This document shows positions 34,521 to 41,849 of a stretch of 64,000 bases of DNA, in pieces. The stretch is from assembly GCA_022835495.1 (NCBI GenBank), contig BQOK01000001.1:2418001-2482000 (forward strand). The letters are read 5' to 3'. The position numbers and the translations under genes are program-made. The notes beneath the pieces are model-generated. The model saw only the letters and a program-made list of their open reading frames with translations, was not told the origin of the DNA and did not search any database. Source of the stretch: Oscillospiraceae bacterium. GTDB lineage: Bacteria > Bacillota > Clostridia > Oscillospirales > Ruminococcaceae. Every line of letters starts with the position of its first letter. The first letter of the stretch is position 1.

Positions 34521-34979
34521 ATGAAAGACCAAACGCGGCCGGAAATGGTTCCCGGCACCGCCGCTCTGCTGGAGCGGCTTTTCAAGACCGCGTCCTTCGA
34601 CCACTTTTTACAGCAGAATGAGCAGGCAATGCAGCCGGAGCCGTTCCACCTTTACATCTGCGCTATGTGCAGGCAAAAGGGCCTTGTTCGGGAACACGTG
34701 ATCCAGCGCGCAAACATCGAGCGCGGCTACGGCCACCAGATCTTCCGGGGCATCCGCGAGCCCTCCCGCGACAAAGTCCTTCAGCTCGCCTTTGGCTTCG
34801 GTCTCAACGTTCCGGAGGCGCAGCGCCTTCTGCGCGCGGCGGAAAAAAGCCCGCTCTATCCGCGGCTCAAGCGGGATGCGGCCATCCTTTTTTGCATCAA
34901 TCGCAGCGAAAGCCTTGTGCAAACGCAGCTGCTGTTAAGCGAGCTGGGGTTGTCCCCTCTGGGAGGCGCAGAATGCTGA
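34521..34979 (+). CDS. Small helical regulator co-encoded with a Hanks kinase
   Basis: A 152-residue protein. The central part (about 55-120) is a helix-turn-helix-like segment (VIQRANIERGYGHQIFRGIR EPSRDKVLQLAFGFGLNV) resembling XRE-type domains, and the C-terminus has DAAILFCINRSESLVQTQLL LSELGL. Similar proteins occur next to eukaryote-like Ser/Thr kinases in many Clostridia and may be their targets or partners. The stop codon overlaps the kinase start by seven bases, so they are co-translated. Whether it binds DNA is unproven. Confidence 0.75.
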   Translation: MKDQTRPEMVPGTAALLERLFKTASFDHFLQQNEQAMQPEPFHLYICAMCRQKGLVREHVIQRANIERGYGHQIFRGIREPSRDKVLQLAFGFGLNVPEAQRLLRAAEKSPLYPRLKRDAAILFCINRSESLVQTQLLLSELGLSPLGGAEC

Positions 34980-36685
34980 AAGATGAATTTGCACAGGCTT
35001 TTTCGGCCGCGGCTTACCCCGGGCCCCTGACCGGGCGCTATGAGCTGCTGGAATGCCTCGGTGCGGGCGAAGGGCGGGAAACGCTGCTCGCGCGGGAGCT
35101 CTGTTCCGGCAGCCTTTGCGTCGTCAAATGCTATACCGGGCAGCGGATCGCGGCGGGCCGCAACGAGGCCGCACTGCTGCAAAGGCTTTGCTGCCCTGCG
35201 ATCCCCCGGTATCTCGGCTGCCTCGAAACAGCTTCCATGTTTTGCGTAGTGCGGGAGTATGTGCCCGGGATCACCCTGGACGCGCTTTACCGCAAGGCGC
35301 CGCCCTCTGAAAAGCAGGTCCTGGAGATCGGGCTCCTGCTGTGCGGCATTCTCACCTGCCTCCACAGCCAAACGCCGCCGGTCATCCACCGGGACATCAA
35401 GCCCCAAAATCTTATCCTGCGCGAGGGCGGCGGGCTGGCGCTGATCGATTTTGAAATTTCCCGCAGCTATCACACCGGGCGCGAGACCGATACGGTCGTG
35501 ATGGGAACCAGGCATTTCGCCGCGCCCGAGCAGTACGGTTTTTCCCAAACAGACGGCCGGGCGGATATTTTTTCGCTGGGCATGGTGCTCTGCTTTCTCC
35601 TCACCGGCGGCACAGACCCCGGCGCCGAAGCGCTGCCGGAGGGCGCGCTGAAGCAGGCGATCCTGCGCTGCACCCAGTTTGCGCCCCAGGATCGGTTCCA
35701 GTCTGCGGGCGAAGTAAAAGCCTTTTTGTCCGCAAAGCCCCAAAAACCGCCGCGCCGCCGCGCATCGCGCGTGCTTGCGGCTGCCGCGGCGCTGCTTGCG
35801 CTTGCCGCGGCCATCCCGCTTGGGGCGTGGCTCTCCGGGCGCTCCGGCGGTTTTCGGGAACCGCTTATCGAGCAGGCGGCCCTCGTTTCGCTGGGCCTGC
35901 CCCCTGGCAGCCGCCTCACGGCCGAGGATTGCCGCCGGGTCACCTCGCTGTACCTTCTCGGCACCGAGTGCTGTGCAGATGCCGACGCCTTTTACGGCGG
36001 CTTTTACCGGTGGGGAATGTCCGGCTCCATCAAAAGCGACGTCCGCGATCTGCGCGATCTCGAGCGTTTTCCAAACCTGATGGACCTGGGCATTTACGGC
36101 GCGCACATCTCCGACCTCACGCCCCTGGCGGCCCTGCCCAAGCTCTCCCGCATTGCGCTGGGCGAAAACGATATCAGCGACTGCACGCCGCTGGCCGGCA
36201 TGCGCTCGCTGCGCTATGTCCATCTGTTCCACAATCCCCTGCTCGACACCTCCGCCCTGGCGCGGCTTCCCAATCTGTTCAGCCTGGAACTGGGGCTGTG
36301 CGATGGGTATGACCCTGCCTTCCTCTCGGAGATTCATGCCCTCGACTGCCTGGGGGTGGGCAACCTGACCGATTCTTACCGGCAGCTTGCCGGAATGCGC
36401 GTGCGCGAGCTCTGGCTCAGCTATTCCGGCATCTCCGACCTGGCGGACATCTCGCAGGTGCAGGGCCTCGAATATCTTGTGCTGAGCAACACGCCCCTCT
36501 CTTCGCTGCAGGGGATCGAGGCCCACACCCAGCTCAAAACGCTGGAACTGTGCGGCACCGCCGTTTCAGACCTCACGCCGCTTTTGTCCCTGCCCGCACT
36601 GGAGCAGGTCACCATCAGCGAGTCCATGCGCGCCTGTGCCGAAGCGATCGCGCCACAGGCGCGGTTCGAAATCGTGATCCTTTGA
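34973..36685 (+). CDS. Transmembrane Ser/Thr protein kinase with extracellular leucine-rich repeats
   Basis: A 570-residue receptor-like kinase. The kinase domain (about 20-255) has a glycine-rich LGAGEGRETLLARE, a lysine in LCVVKCY, the catalytic loop VIHRDIKPQN with Asp141, LIDFEIS (DFE in place of DFG) and HFAAPEQYG. A membrane span follows (about 266-288). The outer part (about 340-560) has internalin-like leucine-rich repeats (MDLGIYGAHISDLTPLAALP, YLVLSNTPLSSLQGIEAH). The ATG at 34973 follows GGGAGG. It probably senses a surface ligand; PASTA domains, the usual sensor of such kinases, are absent. Confidence 0.9.
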   Translation: MLKDEFAQAFSAAAYPGPLTGRYELLECLGAGEGRETLLARELCSGSLCVVKCYTGQRIAAGRNEAALLQRLCCPAIPRYLGCLETASMFCVVREYVPGITLDALYRKAPPSEKQVLEIGLLLCGILTCLHSQTPPVIHRDIKPQNLILREGGGLALIDFEISRSYHTGRETDTVVMGTRHFAAPEQYGFSQTDGRADIFSLGMVLCFLLTGGTDPGAEALPEGALKQAILRCTQFAPQDRFQSAGEVKAFLSAKPQKPPRRRASRVLAAAAALLALAAAIPLGAWLSGRSGGFREPLIEQAALVSLGLPPGSRLTAEDCRRVTSLYLLGTECCADADAFYGGFYRWGMSGSIKSDVRDLRDLERFPNLMDLGIYGAHISDLTPLAALPKLSRIALGENDISDCTPLAGMRSLRYVHLFHNPLLDTSALARLPNLFSLELGLCDGYDPAFLSEIHALDCLGVGNLTDSYRQLAGMRVRELWLSYSGISDLADISQVQGLEYLVLSNTPLSSLQGIEAHTQLKTLELCGTAVSDLTPLLSLPALEQVTISESMRACAEAIAPQARFEIVIL

Positions 36686-36731
36686 CCCGGCCGCACCCCC
36701 TCCAGGGCGCAAAAAAGGCCCGCCCACAAGC

Positions 36732-36775
36732 AAAAGACCCGCCCGGCGCACAAAACGTGCGCCGGGCGGGTCTTT
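36732..36775. terminator. Bidirectional terminator, copy B of the 44-bp repeat
   Basis: Identical over 44 bases to 32430-32473. It separates the convergent kinase and threonine exporter genes and touches the stop codon of the latter. Confidence 0.92.
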
Positions 36776-37231
36776 CTATTCATGTTTCATCTTTTTCGCG
36801 CCCTGCCGTGGCCAAAGCGGCACCGACATCACCACCGCAATGCCCATGGCCAGGGCCACCGCGATCTTCAGGGTCTCGGCCCCTTTGGCGGCGCAGGCCG
36901 CCGTATCGCCTGTAATAAAACTATACGCAGTGTAATAAATGCCCGCGCCCGGCACCAGGGGGAAAATCCCCGGGATCAAAAACAGGGTCACCGGGGCCTT
37001 GCGCGCCACGGCAAACACCCTTGTCAGCACCGCCAGAGGGATCACCGCCACCAGGCTGGCGGCCACCGGGCTTTGCTGCGCCTGCATCATGCTCCAATAA
37101 AAAAGCCAGCCGGTCATGCCCGCGATTCCACAGCACCACAGGTGCCGGTGGGGCACATGGAACAGCAGCGCAAAGCACAGGGTGCCGAAAAAGGCCGCCG
37201 CCAGCTGGATCAAAAGCTCCGCCGCCATCAC
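36776..37231 (-). CDS. Threonine/serine exporter ThrE, small C-terminal-half subunit (ThrE_2/DUF3815)
   Basis: A 151-residue protein with four to five membrane segments. FFGTLCFALLFHVPHRHLWC near the start and FLIPGIFPLVPGAGIYYTAY match the DUF3815 family, equivalent to the C-terminal half of single-chain ThrE. The gene overlaps the large-subunit gene by four bases (ATGA), so the two halves form one exporter. It is the last gene of the long minus-strand transcript, ending at the terminator. Confidence 0.9.
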   Translation of the reverse strand: MMAAELLIQLAAAFFGTLCFALLFHVPHRHLWCCGIAGMTGWLFYWSMMQAQQSPVAASLVAVIPLAVLTRVFAVARKAPVTLFLIPGIFPLVPGAGIYYTAYSFITGDTAACAAKGAETLKIAVALAMGIAVVMSVPLWPRQGAKKMKHE

Positions 37232-37998
37232 ACGATCCCTCCCGGCAGGCTGGCCGCCGCCAGCAGCACAAGGCCCGCGCCGCAGGCAATGCAGGCGGCG
37301 GTGAGCAGCGCGTCCAGCATGCGGATCACCCCCGAAAGGAAGTCCGCGTCCAGCAGGTCCCGGATTCCCAGGGTCAGCGCCATGCCGGGCACCAGGGGCA
37401 TCAGCGCGCCGATGATGGCTTTGTCCATATTGCAGCCAAACCCCATGCGGAACAGCAGCATGGTCGCCAGCGACACAAACGCCGCGCCCAAAAACTTTGT
37501 GAACAGCTTGTTCGTCCCCCAGCGCCCCAGCCCCAGCAGCACCGCCTGCAGGCCCAGGCCCACCGCCAGGGCCGCCAGGCCGTCCTGCCAGGCGCCGCCG
37601 AACAGGATCGCAAAGCAGGCGCTGCCGAACCCGCAGGCCAGCACCTGCTGGCGGCTGGGGGCATAGGGCATGGCCCGGATGCGGTCCAGCTCCCGGTACG
37701 CCCCCTCCAGATCCACCTTTCCCTGGGCAATATGGCGTGAGAGCGCATTCAGCGCCTCCACCCGCCCCAGATGCACCTCGCTGGCCGGCACGCTGCGGAT
37801 CTGGGCGGGGTGCCCTTCTTCCGAGCCGATGCTGGTAAACAGGCCGTTCGTCAGCACATACCCGTGGAAGTTCTGTACCCCCAGGCTTTTTGCCATGATC
37901 TCCATCGTCTGCTGGGTGCGGCTCACCTCCGCGCCGTTTTTCAGCATCAGCTCCCCCGCCGCGGTCACCAGATCCAGCGCGCGCTGCTGCTCGTCCAT
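37228..37998 (-). CDS. Threonine/serine exporter ThrE, large subunit (DUF1212)
   Basis: A 256-residue protein. The N-terminal soluble domain has LVTAAGELMLKNGAEVSRTQ and GYVLTNGLFTSI, followed by about five membrane segments with GALMPLVPGMALTLGIRDLL. Members export Thr/Ser and similar compounds. The ATG at 37998 is preferred over a TTG two codons upstream because GGAGGG lies eight bases before it. It follows the cytidylyltransferase gene by 15 bases; whether its presence in the sugar locus is functional or accidental is not clear. Confidence 0.9.
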   Translation of the reverse strand: MDEQQRALDLVTAAGELMLKNGAEVSRTQQTMEIMAKSLGVQNFHGYVLTNGLFTSIGSEEGHPAQIRSVPASEVHLGRVEALNALSRHIAQGKVDLEGAYRELDRIRAMPYAPSRQQVLACGFGSACFAILFGGAWQDGLAALAVGLGLQAVLLGLGRWGTNKLFTKFLGAAFVSLATMLLFRMGFGCNMDKAIIGALMPLVPGMALTLGIRDLLDADFLSGVIRMLDALLTAACIACGAGLVLLAAASLPGGIV

Positions 37999-38013
37999 CC
38001 CCAAAGCCCTCCT

Positions 38014-38802
38014 CTAAACCCGCACGGCCCGCCGCACCGCGGCAAACTCCGGCAGGGTGGCGTACAGGTGGCCGGCAATGACCTCCATCAGCTGAAAGTC
38101 CTCTTCGCTGTCAATGTCCAGGATGCCGGTGTCCATCATGGTCACCACATAGGTCTTGGCGTCCCAGATGATCCCGGTGGTGTTCTCCGCCAAAAAGCCG
38201 CGCCGGTACACATAGATGCTGGCGTTCACATCGTAGAACACCGGCGCCTGCTGGCGGGCGGTATACGACCCGCTGCCGGTGCCGTCCTCGGGGCGGTTCT
38301 CGATCCCCTTTTCAATGTGATCCCCGCAGTCGCGCACCATGTTGAAGTAAGGGTTGCGCCGGCTCTCGGTGACGCTGTAAACCAGATCCAGATCCGGCCT
38401 CGCGCTTTTCAGCTCATAGGCATTGCGGATGTCCTGGGCGGTGCGCAGCGGGCTTGTGATGTCCAGGTCCATCACGTAGTCGTAAGCGCAGCCCCGCCGC
38501 GCCTCCATGCGGGCGAGGCTGTCCTGGATCACGGCCATTTTGGGGGCGGTGTCCCCCCCCAGCGCCGCCTCCCGGGGCAGGTAGGCCACCTCGGGGTACT
38601 TTTCGGCCACCAGCGCCGCCAGGGCCTCGCTGTCGGTGTTCAGGCAGATGTCCGCCTGTACGCCCGGCATTTTTTCCAAAAACAGCTGTGCCGCCGCAAG
38701 GCTGTAGTAAACCAGCGGCCGGCCGCAGAAGGTCTTCAGGTTCTTATTTTTGAACCCCTTGCTCCCCGCTCTTCCGCAGATGGTAATGAGCAGTCTTTCC
38801 AT
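38014..38802 (-). CDS. CMP-nulosonate cytidylyltransferase (NeuA/LegF/PseF family)
   Basis: A 262-residue enzyme with the nucleotide-binding start LLITICGRAGSKGFKNKNLK, YSLAAAQ, TDSEALAALVAEKYPEV, and DYVMDLDITSPLRTAQDIRN with the metal-binding aspartates. It activates a nine-carbon acidic sugar with CTP, the last step before transfer to the cell surface. Given the legionaminate-type genes upstream it is probably the LegF counterpart, but legionaminic, pseudaminic and sialic acid cytidylyltransferases cannot be told apart by eye. Confidence 0.88.
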   Translation of the reverse strand: MERLLITICGRAGSKGFKNKNLKTFCGRPLVYYSLAAAQLFLEKMPGVQADICLNTDSEALAALVAEKYPEVAYLPREAALGGDTAPKMAVIQDSLARMEARRGCAYDYVMDLDITSPLRTAQDIRNAYELKSARPDLDLVYSVTESRRNPYFNMVRDCGDHIEKGIENRPEDGTGSGSYTARQQAPVFYDVNASIYVYRRGFLAENTTGIIWDAKTYVVTMMDTGILDIDSEEDFQLMEVIAGHLYATLPEFAAVRRAVRV

Positions 38803-38832
38803 GCCGATTCCCCTCTTTTAAAAATTCGGGCG

Positions 38833-39759
38833 TTATTCCCCCAGGGTAAGGCGCAGCACATCCAGCGCCATGCCCGGGCTGTTCACGCTCTCGCCCCGCC
38901 CCTGCAGGGCATAGTCCACAAAGTATTCCATCTCCCGCAAATAGCGCTGATTCAGCGGTTCCTCATGGCGCTCCACCGTGCCGTCGGCAAGGGTCAGGGT
39001 GCCCGCGCCAAAGTCGGCGGTCACGGTGCCGTCCCTGCAGAAAAGCTCGATGCTGCGCCGGTAGGTGCGGCCAAAGTAATCCAGGTGGATCTCGGCCAGC
39101 ATATTGGGGTAGCGGGCAATGTAAACCGAAAGATCGTCCGAGTCGATTTCCAGGTGGGAATAAGTGCCCTTGAAATTATAGCATGCCAGCGGCGGCCCGA
39201 ACAGGTCCACCATGTAGTCCCACTCGTGGATCAGGTCAATGGTCACGCCGCCGCCCATGGCCTTGTGGGCCGAATAGACCTGCCGGTAATCCACGCCGGG
39301 GCGCCAGCCCGGCAGATACGAGGAACAGATCACCCGTGCGGAATACGGCCGCAGGCTGCCCAGCAGCTCCTTCAGCGCCAGGTAGACCCCGCACCAGCGC
39401 ATGGGCGCGGCCACATACGCCTTTTGCCCCGGGCCAAGGCCCAGCTGTTCCAGGTCGTAGCCGGTCCCCTCAAAGATTGGCTTTTCAATGAAAAAACAGT
39501 CCGCCTTGCCAGCCAGCTCGGCAATGGCGTGGGCGTGCAGATGGGTGGGGGTGGTGATGAACGCCGCGTCGTAGTGCCCCAGCTGATCAAAACTCACATA
39601 CTGCGCCCGCAGCTTTTGAGCCGCATCCCCGGGCAGGGGGCGCAGGCTGGAGCGCAGCGCGTCCGCCTTGAACTCTATGCCCCGCCGCGCGCAGACCTCG
39701 GCCAGGTTGTTCAGGTGCCGCGTGCCAATCGACCCCAGCCCCACAAACAAAACGTTCAT
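38833..39759 (-). CDS. Gfo/Idh/MocA family oxidoreductase (copy 1)
   Basis: A 308-residue NAD(P)-dependent oxidoreductase. The Rossmann fold begins MNVLFVGLGSIGTRHLNNL and the family motif is FIEKPIFEGT (EKP); the C-terminal sheet domain follows. It resembles the second copy at 40546-41523 in fold and layout but not closely in sequence. In nulosonic acid clusters, such enzymes (PtmA/PtmF-type modifiers) alter the sugar or a nucleotide precursor. Its start overlaps the SUFU gene's stop by four bases. Confidence 0.85.
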   Translation of the reverse strand: MNVLFVGLGSIGTRHLNNLAEVCARRGIEFKADALRSSLRPLPGDAAQKLRAQYVSFDQLGHYDAAFITTPTHLHAHAIAELAGKADCFFIEKPIFEGTGYDLEQLGLGPGQKAYVAAPMRWCGVYLALKELLGSLRPYSARVICSSYLPGWRPGVDYRQVYSAHKAMGGGVTIDLIHEWDYMVDLFGPPLACYNFKGTYSHLEIDSDDLSVYIARYPNMLAEIHLDYFGRTYRRSIELFCRDGTVTADFGAGTLTLADGTVERHEEPLNQRYLREMEYFVDYALQGRGESVNSPGMALDVLRLTLGE

Positions 39760-40541
39760 TCCGCTTCCTCCTGGGCCGCCTGCCGCGCCTCCTGCCCGGG
39801 CTCGGCCTCCACCGCGCAGGGGCGGCTGTTATCCACAAAAAAGCCCGAGCCCGCGGGCAGCTCCCGCAGCTTGTGCTCCAGGGCCTCGGCGCCGAATTCC
39901 AGCTTGTAGTCCATCTCGGCGGGGTAAACGGGAACCACCGTGTACAGCACCACCCGCCGGCCCCCGCCAATGTTCACCGGCTGCACCTCCTTGGGGCCGT
40001 TTTTCTGGGCGGGCAAAAACAGCACCGCCCCGGCAAAGGGGGTGTTTTCCGCATAGGGGTGGGCGGGCTCCCCATTGGGAATCGAGTGTCCCGCCCCCAG
40101 CCAGGTCTTTTGCCTGCGGGGCATGCAGGCGAGCATGCGCAGCAGGCGCAGGGGCCAGGCGGCAGCTTTTCGGTCGGGCTCGTTCAAATGCTCCGGGCCG
40201 CCCGCCTGCTCCACAGGCCAGTCGCCCGGCAAAAACATCAGCAGCTCGGCGGTGCGCAGCCACTCAAATTTTTTGCCGTGGGGCATGTTGTCCAGGGTCA
40301 TGGGTTCCGCGCTCATGCCCATGGTGTACGCCACATAGTAGGGCTCGGCCTCGGTGGGCGCCATCACCGCCAGCTCCATGTGGGTGTCGGGGTCGTCCCA
40401 CACCTGGGTTTCGCGCCCGGGGAACGACGCCTCAAAGTGCGCCATGATCTGTGCCTTGTAGGGGGTCTTCACATTGTGCACGATCACGCCGCGGGGCATT
40501 TCATCCTGTTTTGCGCCGAACAGCTCCTCAAAAAATCCCAT
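39756..40541 (-). CDS. Suppressor-of-fused (SUFU) domain protein
   Basis: A 261-residue protein with a SUFU-like domain (about 30-235): ELAVMAPTEAEPYYVAYTMG MSAEP, FEWLRTAELLMFLPGDWPV, and VLYTVVPVYPAEMDYKLEFG AEALEHKL. Bacterial SUFU proteins often act as immunity partners of secreted toxins, though many stand alone with unknown roles. The ATG at 40541 follows GAGGAGG. It is placed between two oxidoreductases in the glycan operon, with no toxin gene visible nearby. Codon use looks like that of its neighbours, so it is not an obvious recent insertion. Confidence 0.82.
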   Translation of the reverse strand: MGFFEELFGAKQDEMPRGVIVHNVKTPYKAQIMAHFEASFPGRETQVWDDPDTHMELAVMAPTEAEPYYVAYTMGMSAEPMTLDNMPHGKKFEWLRTAELLMFLPGDWPVEQAGGPEHLNEPDRKAAAWPLRLLRMLACMPRRQKTWLGAGHSIPNGEPAHPYAENTPFAGAVLFLPAQKNGPKEVQPVNIGGGRRVVLYTVVPVYPAEMDYKLEFGAEALEHKLRELPAGSGFFVDNSRPCAVEAEPGQEARQAAQEEAE

Positions 40542-40545
40542 GGTC

Positions 40546-41523
40546 TCACGCCTCCTCAATGGTTTCGATCAGCCGGATGGTCTCCCGGTCCTGTTCAAAG
40601 CTGTACCGGGGCTTGCCCCTTCCGGCCAGCACGTCAAAAAAGTTTTGCAGCTCGTCCACATAGGCGTTCTCCACAACGTTGTCGCTGTAGCGCGCGTCGT
40701 GCTCAACGCTGGCATAGGTGTTTACCGGTTCCTTTTCCTTTGTGGCGGGGTTAAACCGGTACAGCGCCTTGGGGTTGCCCTCCCAGAACAGGTGCAGCCC
40801 CTCCCCAAAGCACTCAAAATTCCGCACGGCCTTGGGGCTCACCACGTCCACCGCAAGCATGCCCTTGGTGCCGTTTTTGTGGCGCAGGGTCACAAAATAG
40901 CTGTCCGGGTAAGGGATCTCCAGCTCGCTGAGCCGGTCCTTTTCCACATGCACCCGCTCCACCGGCCCAAAGGTGTCCAGCAGCCAGGGCAGGTCGATGC
41001 CGAAGATCTCGCGCACGCCGCCGGTGCGCGCGTCGCCCACAAAGAAATTCTTGTAGCTCTCCCAGGGGTGCCAGTCCGGCAGATACTGGCCGATGTGATA
41101 AATATAGTTCACCGGCTTTTGAAAGGCCTGCACCTGCCGCTTGATGTACTGGGTCTCGCCCCGGTACAGCATGGTGGACGACAAAAACAGCGCCAGTCCC
41201 TTTTCCTTTGCCTTGCGCAGATTTTCCGCATAGCCGTCGCTCACCAGGTTCAGCTCGGTAAACACCGGCAGCCCGGCGTCCAGCAGCTGGCCGATGAGCG
41301 CCGCGTGGGTCAGGGGCGCGGTGCACACCAGCGCCGCGTCGTACCGGCCCGCGGCCAGCGCCGCGGGAACGCTCTCATACGCCCGGATGCCCAGGGCCTT
41401 CACTTCCTCCCGCCGGTCGGGCGCGCTGTCCACCCCGCTGATGGAAACGGCAGGGTCGATGCCCTTCGCCAGCCGCGCCCGCCGCTTGCCCATGCTGCCA
41501 AGCCCCACGATCAGTAATTTCAT
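40546..41523 (-). CDS. Gfo/Idh/MocA family oxidoreductase (copy 2)
   Basis: A 325-residue oxidoreductase starting MKLLIVGLGSMGKRRARLAK with the Rossmann glycine motif. Where copy 1 has EKP, this one has VFTELNLVSDG, so the usual catalytic lysine appears to be missing or replaced. WHPWESYKNFFVGD and the later NVVENAYVDELQNF are also clear. It probably modifies a sugar or its precursor in the nulosonic acid pathway. It is the first gene after the CRISPR-like array on the minus strand, with only 42 bases between. Confidence 0.82.
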   Translation of the reverse strand: MKLLIVGLGSMGKRRARLAKGIDPAVSISGVDSAPDRREEVKALGIRAYESVPAALAAGRYDAALVCTAPLTHAALIGQLLDAGLPVFTELNLVSDGYAENLRKAKEKGLALFLSSTMLYRGETQYIKRQVQAFQKPVNYIYHIGQYLPDWHPWESYKNFFVGDARTGGVREIFGIDLPWLLDTFGPVERVHVEKDRLSELEIPYPDSYFVTLRHKNGTKGMLAVDVVSPKAVRNFECFGEGLHLFWEGNPKALYRFNPATKEKEPVNTYASVEHDARYSDNVVENAYVDELQNFFDVLAGRGKPRYSFEQDRETIRLIETIEEA

Positions 41524-41565
41524 ATTCTCACACCTCGCTGTATTTTTCCGCCCGCCGCGGCCTGC

Positions 41566-41849
41566 ATTTTATCCACGCCCCCCGCGAGGAGGGCGACGTA
41601 AAGTATTGGTCATTGATGGAGATAGTCAAATATTTCTATCCACGCCCTCTGCGAGGAGGGCGACAAATCGCGTCAGCTTCTCCAGCGACACGATTATTAT
41701 TTCTATCCACGCTCCCCGCGAGGGGAGCGACGGGACTACACCAAGATGTACGGCGACCCGCTGCCATTTCTATCCACACTCCCCATCGGGAGAGTGGCGA
41801 AGATGTGTCCAGATCGTCATAGTTGAATTTCTACCCACGCTCCCCGTCG
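41566..41849. CRISPR. Small degenerate CRISPR array, type I-C-like repeat, without cas genes
   Basis: Five repeat units start at 41566, 41632, 41699, 41766 and 41827; the first four periods are 66, 67, 67 and 61. Units 2-4 are 33 bases, begin ATTTCTATCCAC and contain a palindrome such as GCTCCCCGCGAGGGGAGC; this is the reverse of the type I-C repeat. Spacers 1-3 are 34 bases each and unrelated to one another, spacer 4 is 28. Units 1, 4 and 5 are degenerate, unit 5 truncated. The array runs into the 3' end of legG, so no leader is present at its expected upstream side. No cas gene lies in the window. Confidence 0.8.
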
